Shown: positions 1-7,068 of the stretch, piece after piece | Layout: each line of letters begins with the position of its first letter | Numbering within the stretch: position 1 is the first letter of the stretch | Assembly (NCBI GenBank): GCA_013695905.1 | Contig: JACCZQ010000323.1 | Span: 1-7,068, forward strand | Direction of reading: 5' to 3' | DNA: 7,068 nucleotides | From: Chthoniobacterales bacterium | Lineage (GTDB): Bacteria > Verrucomicrobiota > Verrucomicrobiia > Chthoniobacterales > UBA10450 | The notes under the pieces: model-generated | Databases searched by the model: none | The model's input: only the letters and a program-made list of their open reading frames with translations | What the model was told of the DNA's origin: nothing | Translations under genes and position numbers: made by a program

Positions 1-1534
1 AGCCAGAGCAGTCCGGCGATCAGCAGCGCGACCGGCAGCCGCAGACCGCGGCGCAGATCGGGCAACACGTTCCATTGTTCAGGTACGGGGCCCATGAACG
101 CGGCCCGGAAGGCGCGCAGCATGTAAACCGCCGAAATCACGATGCCCCAAAGGGCGAGCACCGTCGCCCATTGGAAGAGGCCGAAGCCTTCCATGCTGGC
201 GTCGTTGCGAAACGCGCCGAAGAAAATCATCACTTCGCCCGTGAAATTCGCGAAGCCCGGCAGCCCGAGAGACGCGAACGCCGCCAGCCCAAAGGCGAAA
301 CCGGCGAACGGCATCACCTTGCCCAGCCCTCCGAGCTCCGACAACACGAGCGTGCCGGTCCGCGCCCGCAGCTCTCCGGCGATCCCGAAGAGCAGCGCAA
401 TCGAGAGACCGTGGGCGAAGATGAGAATCGTCGCGCCGTTGAGGCCGAGCATGTTCGCGCTGGCGATGCCGAGAAAGATGTAGCCCATGTGCATCACGCT
501 GGAGTAGCCGAGCATCCAATCGAGCCGCTTCTGCGCGAGCGTGACGAAGCCGACGTAGATGATATTGCCGAGCAGCAGAATGATGAGCAACCAGGCCCAA
601 TGGCGCGCTCCTTCCGGCAGCATCGGCACCGCGATCCGGAGCAATCCGTAGAGCCCGAATTTCTTCAGCACCCCTGCGTGCAGCATGGCCGCGGGTGCCG
701 GCGCGGAGGCGTACGCTTCCGGCGCCCAGGTGTGAAACGGGAAGAGCGAAATCAGAATTCCAAAGCCGATCAGGAGCAGCAGGTAAATCGGGCGTTGGGC
801 TTCGGCGCTGATCTGTCCCGCGCTGGCGGCGGCCTGCAGCACCCGCAGATCGAAGCTGCGCGCGGCTTCCGGCACACTCCGGTAGAGCATGATTAATCCA
901 ATGAGCAGAATGAAACTGCCGGTCGCGAGGTAGATCGTGACCTTCCATGCGGCGGCGTGCCGATTGCCGCTGCCCCAGATGCCGATGAGCAGGAAGGTGG
1001 GGATGAGCGCCAGCTCGTGGAAGGCATAGAGGAAGAACAAATCGAGCGAGGCGAATGCACCCATCGCGCCGCCCGCGATGAAGAGCAGACAGGCGTAGAA
1101 GCTGCGCGTGCCAAAGCTGTCATCCCGAGGCTGGCGCAGCGCGCCGAGGGATCTCACGTCCTCGCCTTGCGCTTCACCACTCGCCGGACCGTCGCCGGGA
1201 GTCGGCGCGAGATCCCTCGCCGTCTGCGCGGGCTCGGGATGACCGTTCGTGGGGTTTGCGAACCACACCGCTGCCAACGTGACGATGGCGGTGAGCAGCA
1301 CCATCACGAGGCTCAAACCGTCAAGTCCGAGGGTGAAGCTGAGCCGCCACTCCTCGCTAATTGGCACGGAGGTGACATAGCTGAAGCCTTGGTGCGTCCG
1401 ATCGAAGCCGACAAATGCCATCCCGGCGGCGACCAGCGTCAGCCCGGAGGCGATCATCGCAGTCCGACGCGCCGGCATTCCGGCAAGGATCAGCACCGCC
1501 GCCAGCAGCGGCGCGAAAACGATGAAGAGCAGGA

Positions 1535-1538
<4 letters not shown>
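1..1538 (-). CDS. nuoM: NADH-quinone oxidoreductase subunit M (NuoM), 3' end cut by window edge
   Basis: This is an antiporter-like, proton-pumping membrane subunit of complex I. I translated it by hand: 512 codons are visible from the ATG at 1538-1536, with no stop before the window edge. The start overlaps the nuoL stop as ATGA, so translation is probably coupled. Family features include the N-terminal hydrophobic segments, LDGLSLVMVLL near residues 80-90, FHELALIP with the conserved Glu at E175 (E. coli E144), the PFHTWAPE loop at 267-274, AGVLKKFGLYGLLR at 288-301 (K293 corresponds to E. coli K265), and GFANFTGE near the end. Two oddities stand out. Residues 99-140 are hydrophilic and encoded by a palindromic repeat, lying in the loop between the helix ending LAAVWF and the one starting RSFYACLLF. 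The TM7 lysine (E. coli K234) aligns with L262. Family assignment is secure. Confidence 0.96.
1119..1243. repeat. Palindromic interspersed repeat inserted in frame in nuoM
   Basis: Two inverted arms (1119-1158 and 1204-1243) flank a 45-nt centre. Both arms begin GTCATCCCGAG at their outer ends (1119-1129, and the complement of 1233-1243). Both contain CGAGGGATCTC further in (1145-1155, and the complement of 1209-1219), with a shared GCGCAG between. On the coding strand the element supplies NuoM residues G99 to D140 with no stop codon and no frame change. From memory, GTCATCCCGAG...GAGGGATCTC units are dispersed intergenic repeats in several GC-rich bacteria, but I cannot check copy number here. 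The nuoM mRNA should form a strong stem-loop at this point. No clear target duplication was seen. Confidence 0.88.
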
Positions 1539-3331
<1,793 letters not shown>

Positions 3332-3332
3332 G

Positions 3333-3338
3333 AAAATT
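3333..3338. repeat. Putative target-site duplication AAAATT, nuoL side
   Basis: AAAATT lies immediately outside the low-coordinate inverted repeat of the GxxExxY unit and recurs in the same orientation at 3830-3835 on the other side. Six AT-rich bases are weak alone. They are persuasive here because deleting the unit with one copy recreates an ATGA overlap between nuoK and nuoL. Confidence 0.6.
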
Positions 3339-3367
3339 GCCCGCGAATCACGCGAATGGACGCGAAT
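3339..3367 (+). repeat. Terminal inverted repeat, nuoL-side arm
   Basis: The arm reads GCCCGCGAATCACGCGAATG and continues GACGCGAAT. It is the reverse complement of the other arm except for one base (G at 3359). It contains three CGCGAAT motifs spaced about 10 nt apart. It sits between the stop of the GxxExxY ORF (3370) and the nuoL start (3331), where a ribosome binding site would be expected. Confidence 0.93.
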
Positions 3368-3369
3368 AA

Positions 3370-3801
3370 TCAGAACGAAGCATCTGAGGGATCATGGCTC
3401 TTCGGTGGGCGGCGAGTTTTCGCGATCCGCTCGTATTCGAGCCGCGGATAATGGCCGAAATTTACTAGCAGGCCGAGTTCGAACCCGGTGGCGTGGAGGT
3501 AGTTCAGCAGTTGCGCCCGGTGTTCGTCTGCTATGCCAGAGACAGCCTTCAGCTCTACAATGATCTTTCCATAGCAGACGAAATCGGGTTGATACGTCCG
3601 CTGCAACGTGCGGCCGCGGTAGCTGAGGGTCAGCGACGGCTTTGCAATGGCCGGGATTCGCTGATGCTCGAATTCGATCTGCAGACACTCCTGGTAAACT
3701 GGCTCCAGGAAGCCGCAGCCTTTGTCGTTCGAGACGGCAAAGCACGCGCCGACAATCGCGTAACTCTCCTCCTTGTAGACGATCTGTTGCTTGTCTGCCA
3801 T
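3370..3801 (-). CDS. GxxExxY family protein (PD-(D/E)XK nuclease-like)
   Basis: This is a small soluble protein of 143 residues, the usual size for the GxxExxY family, which belongs to the PD-(D/E)XK nuclease superfamily; its cellular function is not established. The name-giving motif is G30-F-L-E33-P-V-Y36. The nuclease-like core is P72-D73 followed by E83-L-K85 (a PD...ExK arrangement), then QLLNYLHATGFELGLLVNFG at 97-116. It separates nuoK and nuoL and has no link to complex I chemistry. The ATG at 3801-3799 overlaps the end of one terminal inverted repeat by two bases, and no Shine-Dalgarno sequence precedes it. The TGA at 3372-3370 is 2 nt from the other arm. The overlapping open frame starting at 3811 lacks the family motifs and is a shadow. 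Family assignment is firm. A nuclease or self-mobilising role is inference. Confidence 0.93.
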   Translation of the reverse strand: MADKQQIVYKEESYAIVGACFAVSNDKGCGFLEPVYQECLQIEFEHQRIPAIAKPSLTLSYRGRTLQRTYQPDFVCYGKIIVELKAVSGIADEHRAQLLNYLHATGFELGLLVNFGHYPRLEYERIAKTRRPPKSHDPSDASF

Positions 3802-3827
3802 TCGCGTACATTCGCGTGATTCGCGGG

Positions 3828-3828
<1 letters not shown>
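3800..3828 (-). repeat. Terminal inverted repeat, nuoK-side arm
   Basis: Read on the minus strand, this arm starts directly within the last base of the nuoK TAG and ends inside the ATG of the GxxExxY gene. It differs from the partner arm at a single base. It contributes the stop now used by nuoK and two bases of the start codon of the inner ORF. Confidence 0.93.
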
Positions 3829-4148
<320 letters not shown>

Positions 4149-4150
4149 CC

Positions 4151-4654
4151 CTAGCGGAGCTCCCGTTTGCTCAGGACGATGACGCCGATAGTCACCACCA
4201 GCACGAGCACGGCGATGATCTGGAACGGCAGGTTGTAGCTTTCGAACAGGAGAAGGCCGACGCCGCGGACGTCGTCAGCGGCCGGATCGGCGAGAGCGGG
4301 AGCAGTCGCGTTCGCGCCGCGGAGTTGTGAGACGACGAGGTAGATCTGGACAAACAGCGCCAGCGCCACCGCGATGCCGCCGGCGAACGCCACCATGTTG
4401 ATTCTCCGCGCTTTCTCCGCGCGCAGATCGAGCAGCATGATGATGAAGAGGAACAGCACCATGACGGCGCCGCCGTAAACCAGGACCTGGATGATGCCGA
4501 TGAAATACGCGTCGAGCGACATGAACAATGCCGCCAAACCGAGGAAGCTAATGACGAGACTGAGGGCGCTCGCGACTGGATTGCGGTTGATGATGACGGC
4601 AGCGCCGAACACCAGCATCGCAGCGGCAAAGATCCAGAAGAGCAGGGCGGGCAT
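4151..4654 (-). CDS. nuoJ: NADH-quinone oxidoreductase subunit J (NuoJ)
   Basis: This membrane subunit of complex I (ND6 homologue) has a third helix that carries a pi-bulge and is involved in coupling quinone reduction to proton pumping. It has 167 residues, in the usual range (E. coli 184). The diagnostic segment is [22 protein letters not shown] at 54-75, containing the conserved Tyr (Y60) and Gly pair. About five hydrophobic helices are visible, with a hydrophilic Ala- and Asp-rich loop near residues 110-127. It lies 2 nt before nuoK. The 109-bp gap to nuoI upstream is filled by facing heptamer arrays. The ATG at 4654 is preceded on the coding strand by ATCCCCTAG, so no Shine-Dalgarno motif is evident. 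The start is chosen because the N-terminus [19 protein letters not shown] matches the expected first helix. Confidence 0.96.
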   Translation of the reverse strand: MPALLFWIFAAAMLVFGAAVIINRNPVASALSLVISFLGLAALFMSLDAYFIGIIQVLVYGGAVMVLFLFIIMLLDLRAEKARRINMVAFAGGIAVALALFVQIYLVVSQLRGANATAPALADPAADDVRGVGLLLFESYNLPFQIIAVLVLVVTIGVIVLSKRELR

Positions 4655-4661
4655 CTAGGGG

Positions 4662-4759
4662 ATTTCTGATTTCTGATTTTTGATTTCTGATTGAGGCGCG
4701 GTGGTCATCGCTCGGTGGATTCGGGTCAAATCAGCAATCAGAATTCAGCAATCAGCAAT
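4662..4759. repeat. Facing heptamer arrays forming a long hairpin between nuoI and nuoJ
   Basis: The left arm (4662-4692) is four tandem heptamers of ATTTCTG type (one variant, ATTTTTG). The right arm (4729-4759) is a matching array of CAATCAG type in inverted orientation. The 31-nt arms pair at 26 positions, and most mismatches recur at the same place in the heptamer (T against G). The 36-nt centre (4693-4728) has no ORF or motif I recognise. The AT-rich arms contrast sharply with the GC-rich genes. No U-tract follows, so this is not a standard intrinsic terminator. A transcript could fold here and affect nuoJ expression, but that is inference. Confidence 0.9.
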
Positions 4760-4763
4760 GAGT

Positions 4764-5294
4764 TCACTTTTTCTCGTTCCACTTCAGGACGACGCCTTCC
4801 ATGACGCCGCCGATCTCCAGCAGCTTCTCTTTGTCGTGCACCATGTCGGCGCGGGTGAAGCCGGTGATCGCGTAATCTTTCCGGAGGAAGATCGCCTGCT
4901 CCGGGCAGACTTCTTCGCACATGCCGCAGTAGATGCAGCGGATCATGTCGATGTCGAACTCGTTAGGGTATTTCTCGACCTTGGCGAATTTGTCGTCGGA
5001 GGGGAGCTCGCCCGGGATGATCTTGATGGCGCGCGGCGGGCAGATGAATTCGCACAGCTGGCAGGCGACGCAGCGGATGCGACCGGCGGTGTCCCGCACC
5101 AGCGCCGGTGCGCCGCGGTAATGCTCCGGCATGTGGGCGTCCCATTTTTCCTCCGGGTATTGCATGGTCACTTTCGTGCGGCCGAAGAGCATGTTCTTGA
5201 AGTGGCGCAGGGTGATGGCCATGCCGCTGAGGATCGCAGGCAGATAGATGCGCTCTTTCCAGTTGAGCTTGGGGCGGGAGACGGTGATGGCCAT
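4764..5294 (-). CDS. nuoI: NADH-quinone oxidoreductase subunit I (NuoI), 2x[4Fe-4S] ferredoxin-type
   Basis: This peripheral-arm subunit of complex I (TYKY homologue) carries iron-sulfur clusters N6a and N6b, which pass electrons towards N2 and quinone. It has 176 residues (E. coli 180). The two ferredoxin motifs are complete: C75-V-A-C78-Q-L-C81-E-F-I-C85-P and C120-I-Y-C123-G-M-C126-E-E-V-C130-P. The N-terminal part (residues 15-35) is the amphipathic membrane-contacting segment typical of the family. The ATG at 5294 is preceded at 5 nt by GAGGAAGAG, a good Shine-Dalgarno candidate that belongs to the purine-rich end of the neighbouring four-helix-bundle unit. In a standard nuo operon this gene directly follows nuoH; here a 161-codon ORF separates them. 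Downstream, heptamer arrays separate it from nuoJ. No residue of cofactor importance is missing. Confidence 0.98.
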   Translation of the reverse strand: MAITVSRPKLNWKERIYLPAILSGMAITLRHFKNMLFGRTKVTMQYPEEKWDAHMPEHYRGAPALVRDTAGRIRCVACQLCEFICPPRAIKIIPGELPSDDKFAKVEKYPNEFDIDMIRCIYCGMCEEVCPEQAIFLRKDYAITGFTRADMVHDKEKLLEIGGVMEGVVLKWNEKK

Positions 5295-5299
5295 AACTA

Positions 5300-5308
5300 C
5301 TCTTCCTC
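5300..5308 (-). promoter_or_regulatory. Probable nuoI ribosome binding site, supplied by the four-helix-bundle unit
   Basis: On the coding strand GAGGAAGAG ends 5 nt before the nuoI ATG and overlaps the TAG of the upstream ORF region. The same string is part of the unit's inverted polypurine end (compare 5807-5816). The insertion therefore appears to provide the translation signal for the gene it displaced. Confidence 0.6.
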
Positions 5309-5793
5309 TACCGCTCCCTCTTAATCTTCTTCTGTCTGTGCTTTTGCTTCAGCGTCGACGCGGGCTCTTCTGCGAAGTCTTCAGAGAGAGAAGAAGCAGA
5401 GGTAGAGGAAGAGGTAGAGTAGGTGGGAGGATCCTCCGCGATGCGGCAGCCGAGCTGATCGAGCATCTTGAACAGGATCTTTACGACCTCCTGAAGGATG
5501 TGCTTGCCCTTCACGATAGAGTCTTCTTCACAGCAACGGCGGGCAACCAGTAGATCCAGGCAGGCTGCGCATTCCAGAGCGGAGCCGTGAGCGATTTGGA
5601 AGAACCGGGCGCGATCCTTCTGGGAGAACTTGCCGTTTCCTTCGGCAATGTTAAGCGCGATGCTGTCGCCGGCACGTTCCAGCTGGTCGCGAGTCGAGGT
5701 TTTCTTCTTCACTCCATCAATCAAGTCCTGCGACCAGGCGGCGAATTCTAGCGCGCGCTGGTAGACGGTGAGCTTTTCGTGATGGAACAACAT
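5308..5793 (-). CDS. Four-helix-bundle protein (23S rRNA intervening-sequence protein family)
   Basis: This is a small helical protein of the family first seen as ORFs in 23S rRNA intervening sequences; its biochemical function is unknown. It has 161 residues. The family core is clear: KLTVYQRALEFA at 7-18, RDQLERAGDSIALNIAEGNG at 35-54, and RARFFQIAHGSALECAACLDLL at 61-82, followed by a last helix to about residue 115. After P123 comes a non-family tail: a Ser/Thr run at 126-136, an acidic patch (EDFAEE), then a very basic end (KQKHRQKKIKRER). The tail is encoded by the low-complexity purine/pyrimidine repeats at the unit's end, so it is probably repeat-derived. The ATG at 5793 has a pyrimidine-rich leader and no Shine-Dalgarno sequence. 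It lies 34 nt after nuoH and 13 nt before nuoI. Family call is firm; no complex I role is implied. Confidence 0.92.
   Translation of the reverse strand: MLFHHEKLTVYQRALEFAAWSQDLIDGVKKKTSTRDQLERAGDSIALNIAEGNGKFSQKDRARFFQIAHGSALECAACLDLLVARRCCEEDSIVKGKHILQEVVKILFKMLDQLGCRIAEDPPTYSTSSSTSASSLSEDFAEEPASTLKQKHRQKKIKRER
5383..5430. repeat. Purine-rich low-complexity tract within the four-helix-bundle gene
   Basis: This run of AGAG, GTAGAG and GAAGAG units encodes the Ser/Thr-rich tail on the minus strand. GGTAGAGGAAGAG at 5401-5413 is the exact inverse of CTCTTCCTCTACC at 5300-5312, so a 13-bp stem with an 88-nt loop can form across the 3' end of the ORF. Confidence 0.7.
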
Positions 5794-5805
5794 GGCGGCG
5801 AGATT

Positions 5806-5827
5806 GAGAGGAAGAGAGAGAGGAAGA
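5806..5827. repeat. Polypurine tract between nuoH and the four-helix-bundle ORF
   Basis: These 22 purines are GAGAGGAAGAG followed by AGAGAGGAAGA. On the coding strand they form a CT-only leader just after the nuoH stop. The leader can pair with the GAGGAAGAG tract near 5300-5308, marking the other end of the proposed unit. Confidence 0.75.
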
Positions 5828-6937
5828 TTAGAGCGGCAGATAAGCGATGATCAACGCCGCGACAAAGATGTTCACCAGCGCGATTTCGAAGAAGAAGACC
5901 CAGCCGAGCCGCATCAGCTGGTCGTAGCGGAAACGGGGAAGCGTCCACCGCACCCAGATGAAGACGATGAGCAGCACCGCGACTTTGGCGAAGAAGGTGG
6001 CGATGTTGAAGAGGCCGCCGAGGACGCCGCGCCAGCCGGGCGCGTCGCCGTTGATGAGGAGCCACTGGAAACCTTCTGCACCCCACCAGGGAACAGGCAG
6101 ATGCCAGCCGCCCAGGAACAGGGTCACGATGATGGCGGCGCCGGTGATCATGGCGGCGTATTCGCCGAGGAAGAAAAGGGCGAATTTCATCGAGCCGTAT
6201 TCGGTGTGGTAGCCGCCGACGAGTTCGGTCTCGGCTTCAGGAAGATCGAACGGAAGGCGGTTTGTCTCGGCGAAGATGGCCACGGTGAAGACCGCGAAGG
6301 AGATCAGCATCGGGACGGCGAGGAGCCACTTTACAGGGTTCAGCCAATCGCCGATGAACGGCGCGATCATCCAGCCGTGGGCGATCTGGTAATTGACGAT
6401 CTCGGTGAGTCGCAGCTGCCCGACGAGGATAAAAATCGGGATGACGGCGAGGCCGAGCGACAGCTCGTAGGAGATCATCTGTGAGCTGGAGCGGACGCCG
6501 CCGAGGAACGGATATTTTGAATTCGAAGCCCAGCCGGCGATGACAATGCCGTAAACGCCTAACGAGGCGATCGCGAACACGTAGAGAACTCCGACGTTGA
6601 TGTCGGCGATCACCATCGGCACTCCGAACAAGGTGCTGCCGAATGGCACCACGGCGATGGTGGCGATCGCCGGGACCATGGCGAGGCAAGGGGCGAGCCA
6701 GTAGTAGAATTTGTTTACGTGGGCGGGGGTGAAGTCTTCCTTCAGGATGAACTTCAGAGCATCGGCGACGGGCTGTAAGAGACCCGCCGGGCCGACGCGA
6801 TTGGGCCCGAGGCGGTCTTGAATAAGGGCACTGACGCGGCGTTCCGCATAGACGGTGTAGGACACCATCGGCAGGATGATCAGGAAGACCACGCCGACGA
6901 TCTTCATCAGGGTTGTGATGATGAAGTAGTAGTCCAT
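5828..6937 (-). CDS. nuoH: NADH-quinone oxidoreductase subunit H (NuoH)
   Basis: This membrane subunit of complex I (ND1 homologue) forms much of the quinone-binding chamber and the link to the peripheral arm. It has 369 residues, longer than E. coli NuoH (325); part of the extra length is a loop near residues 280-305 (GGWHLPVPWWGAEGFQ). Landmarks are AERRVSALIQDRLGPNRVGP at 31-50, DALKFILKEDFTP at 59-71, SQMISYELSLGLAVIP at 152-167, AETNRLPFDLPEAETELVGG at 223-242 followed by the E-Y-G-S-M-K-F segment, and RFRYDQLMRLGW at 335-346. The acidic loop residues and the E-A-E pattern are intact. The ATG at 6937 is 9 nt after the stop of the upstream gene, with GAGGA directly abutting it. M11 is an alternative start, but the first one retains the whole N-terminal helix. 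The TAA lies within an inverted match to the end of the next ORF. Confidence 0.97.
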   Translation of the reverse strand: MDYYFIITTLMKIVGVVFLIILPMVSYTVYAERRVSALIQDRLGPNRVGPAGLLQPVADALKFILKEDFTPAHVNKFYYWLAPCLAMVPAIATIAVVPFGSTLFGVPMVIADINVGVLYVFAIASLGVYGIVIAGWASNSKYPFLGGVRSSSQMISYELSLGLAVIPIFILVGQLRLTEIVNYQIAHGWMIAPFIGDWLNPVKWLLAVPMLISFAVFTVAIFAETNRLPFDLPEAETELVGGYHTEYGSMKFALFFLGEYAAMITGAAIIVTLFLGGWHLPVPWWGAEGFQWLLINGDAPGWRGVLGGLFNIATFFAKVAVLLIVFIWVRWTLPRFRYDQLMRLGWVFFFEIALVNIFVAALIIAYLPL

Positions 6938-6946
6938 TCCTCAGCG

Positions 6947-7066
6947 TCAGTTCGCTGCCTTCACCGACTCCGGTTTGTTGCCTTCGTCCTTGCCGGGTTC
7001 GTCGGGGGAGGGGCTCTGGTCGATCTGCAGCACCTGCACGCCCTGGTCGCCGATCTTGCTCAGGCT
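6947..7066 (-). CDS. C-terminal tail of an upstream gene, probably NuoG
   Basis: The last 39 codons of a reading frame enter from the high-coordinate edge and end in TGA at 6949-6947. The visible residues start SLSKIGDQGVQVLQID, then turn into a hydrophilic tail rich in Pro, Asp, Glu and Lys, ending VKAAN. The other two frames are less convincing: one stops at once, and the other is rich in Arg/Gly/Pro as expected of an out-of-frame reading. The gene ends 9 nt before nuoH. In the standard order this would be nuoG, the large iron-sulfur subunit, whose C-terminus is variable. No NuoG motif lies in this fragment, so the assignment rests on position alone. Confidence 0.55.
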   Translation of the reverse strand, partial: SLSKIGDQGVQVLQIDQSPSPDEPGKDEGNKPESVKAAN

Positions 7067-7068
7067 GA

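Larger units (their letters stand above)
5300..5816. mobile_element. Candidate insertion unit carrying the four-helix-bundle ORF
   Basis: The ORF at 5308-5793 interrupts the usual nuoH-nuoI junction. Its ends carry inverted CTCTTCCTCT (5300-5309) and AGAGGAAGAG (5807-5816). A second inverted match joins 5311-5329 to 5823-5836: CCGCTC plus TAATCTTC on both, with 5 extra bases in the first. That match runs into the nuoH stop codon. The low sequence complexity weakens the case, and no target duplication was found, so the boundaries are approximate. Confidence 0.5.

Noticed and set aside
75..948. Long open frames on both strands overlapping nuoM (75-896 plus, 79-948 minus)
   Set aside because: Their translations are Arg/His/Glu- or Arg/Ala-rich with no family resemblance, while the nuoM frame gives a clear NuoM. 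They are shadows of a GC-rich gene.
893..1123. A frameshift or second gene in nuoM suggested by the short open frame at 893-1123 and the palindrome
   Set aside because: Hand translation from 1538 stays open through the repeat and rejoins recognisable NuoM sequence on both sides, so the gene is intact in one frame.
1119..1243. Target-site duplication around the nuoM palindrome
   Set aside because: The only direct match in the flanks is a 4-nt CACG at unequal distances, which is not above chance.
3392..3811. Alternative minus-strand frame overlapping the GxxExxY gene
   Set aside because: It begins at an ATG created inside the inverted repeat, is Arg/Pro-rich, and lacks the GxxExxY and PD...ExK motifs present in the other frame.
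4662..4759. Rho-independent terminator or CRISPR array at the heptamer hairpin
   Set aside because: The stem is AT-rich with no U-tract and lies inside an operon. The repeat unit is only 7 nt with no spacers, so neither reading fits.
5792..6484. Plus-strand open frame antisense to nuoH
   Set aside because: It is an Asp/Glu/Arg-rich shadow; the opposite strand encodes an unambiguous NuoH.

Overview
The window is an internal piece of a respiratory complex I (NADH:quinone oxidoreductase, nuo) operon, read entirely on the minus strand. In transcription order (high to low coordinate) it holds the 3' tail of an upstream gene (probably nuoG), nuoH, a four-helix-bundle ORF, nuoI, nuoJ, nuoK, a GxxExxY-family ORF, nuoL and most of nuoM, which runs off the low-coordinate edge. 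The order G-H-I-J-K-L-M is the standard bacterial one. The DNA is GC-rich. Verrucomicrobia, or a related group in the PVC assemblage, fits my memory of where these two small accessory ORF families and these repeats are common in housekeeping operons, but the sequence shown does not prove a taxon.

The nuo genes themselves look functional. NuoI carries both 4Fe-4S cysteine motifs. NuoH has the quinone-site loops. NuoJ and NuoK have their conserved membrane motifs and acidic residues. NuoL has the proton-channel Glu and Lys residues. NuoM is intact in frame but unusual in two ways: a repeat-derived insert of about 42 residues, and a leucine where E. coli NuoM has the essential TM7 lysine. Native junctions are tight: nuoJ/nuoK are 2 nt apart and nuoL/nuoM overlap by ATGA.

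The striking part is what interrupts this operon. Four different repeat-type insertions lie within about 4.8 kb, and none breaks a gene. (1) A 125-bp palindromic repeat sits in frame inside nuoM. (2) A unit of about 491 bp between nuoK and nuoL has 29-bp terminal inverted repeats (28/29 identical) enclosing a PD-(D/E)XK-like GxxExxY ORF, with AAAATT on both sides. Removing the unit and one AAAATT copy restores a perfect ATGA nuoK/nuoL overlap. (3) Between nuoJ and nuoI, two facing heptamer arrays form a large imperfect hairpin. (4) Between nuoH and nuoI, a four-helix-bundle ORF is bounded by inverted polypurine/polypyrimidine tracts, and its end appears to supply the nuoI ribosome binding site.

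No RNA gene, CRISPR array, promoter or convincing terminator was seen, and no gene-free stretch exceeds about 110 bases.
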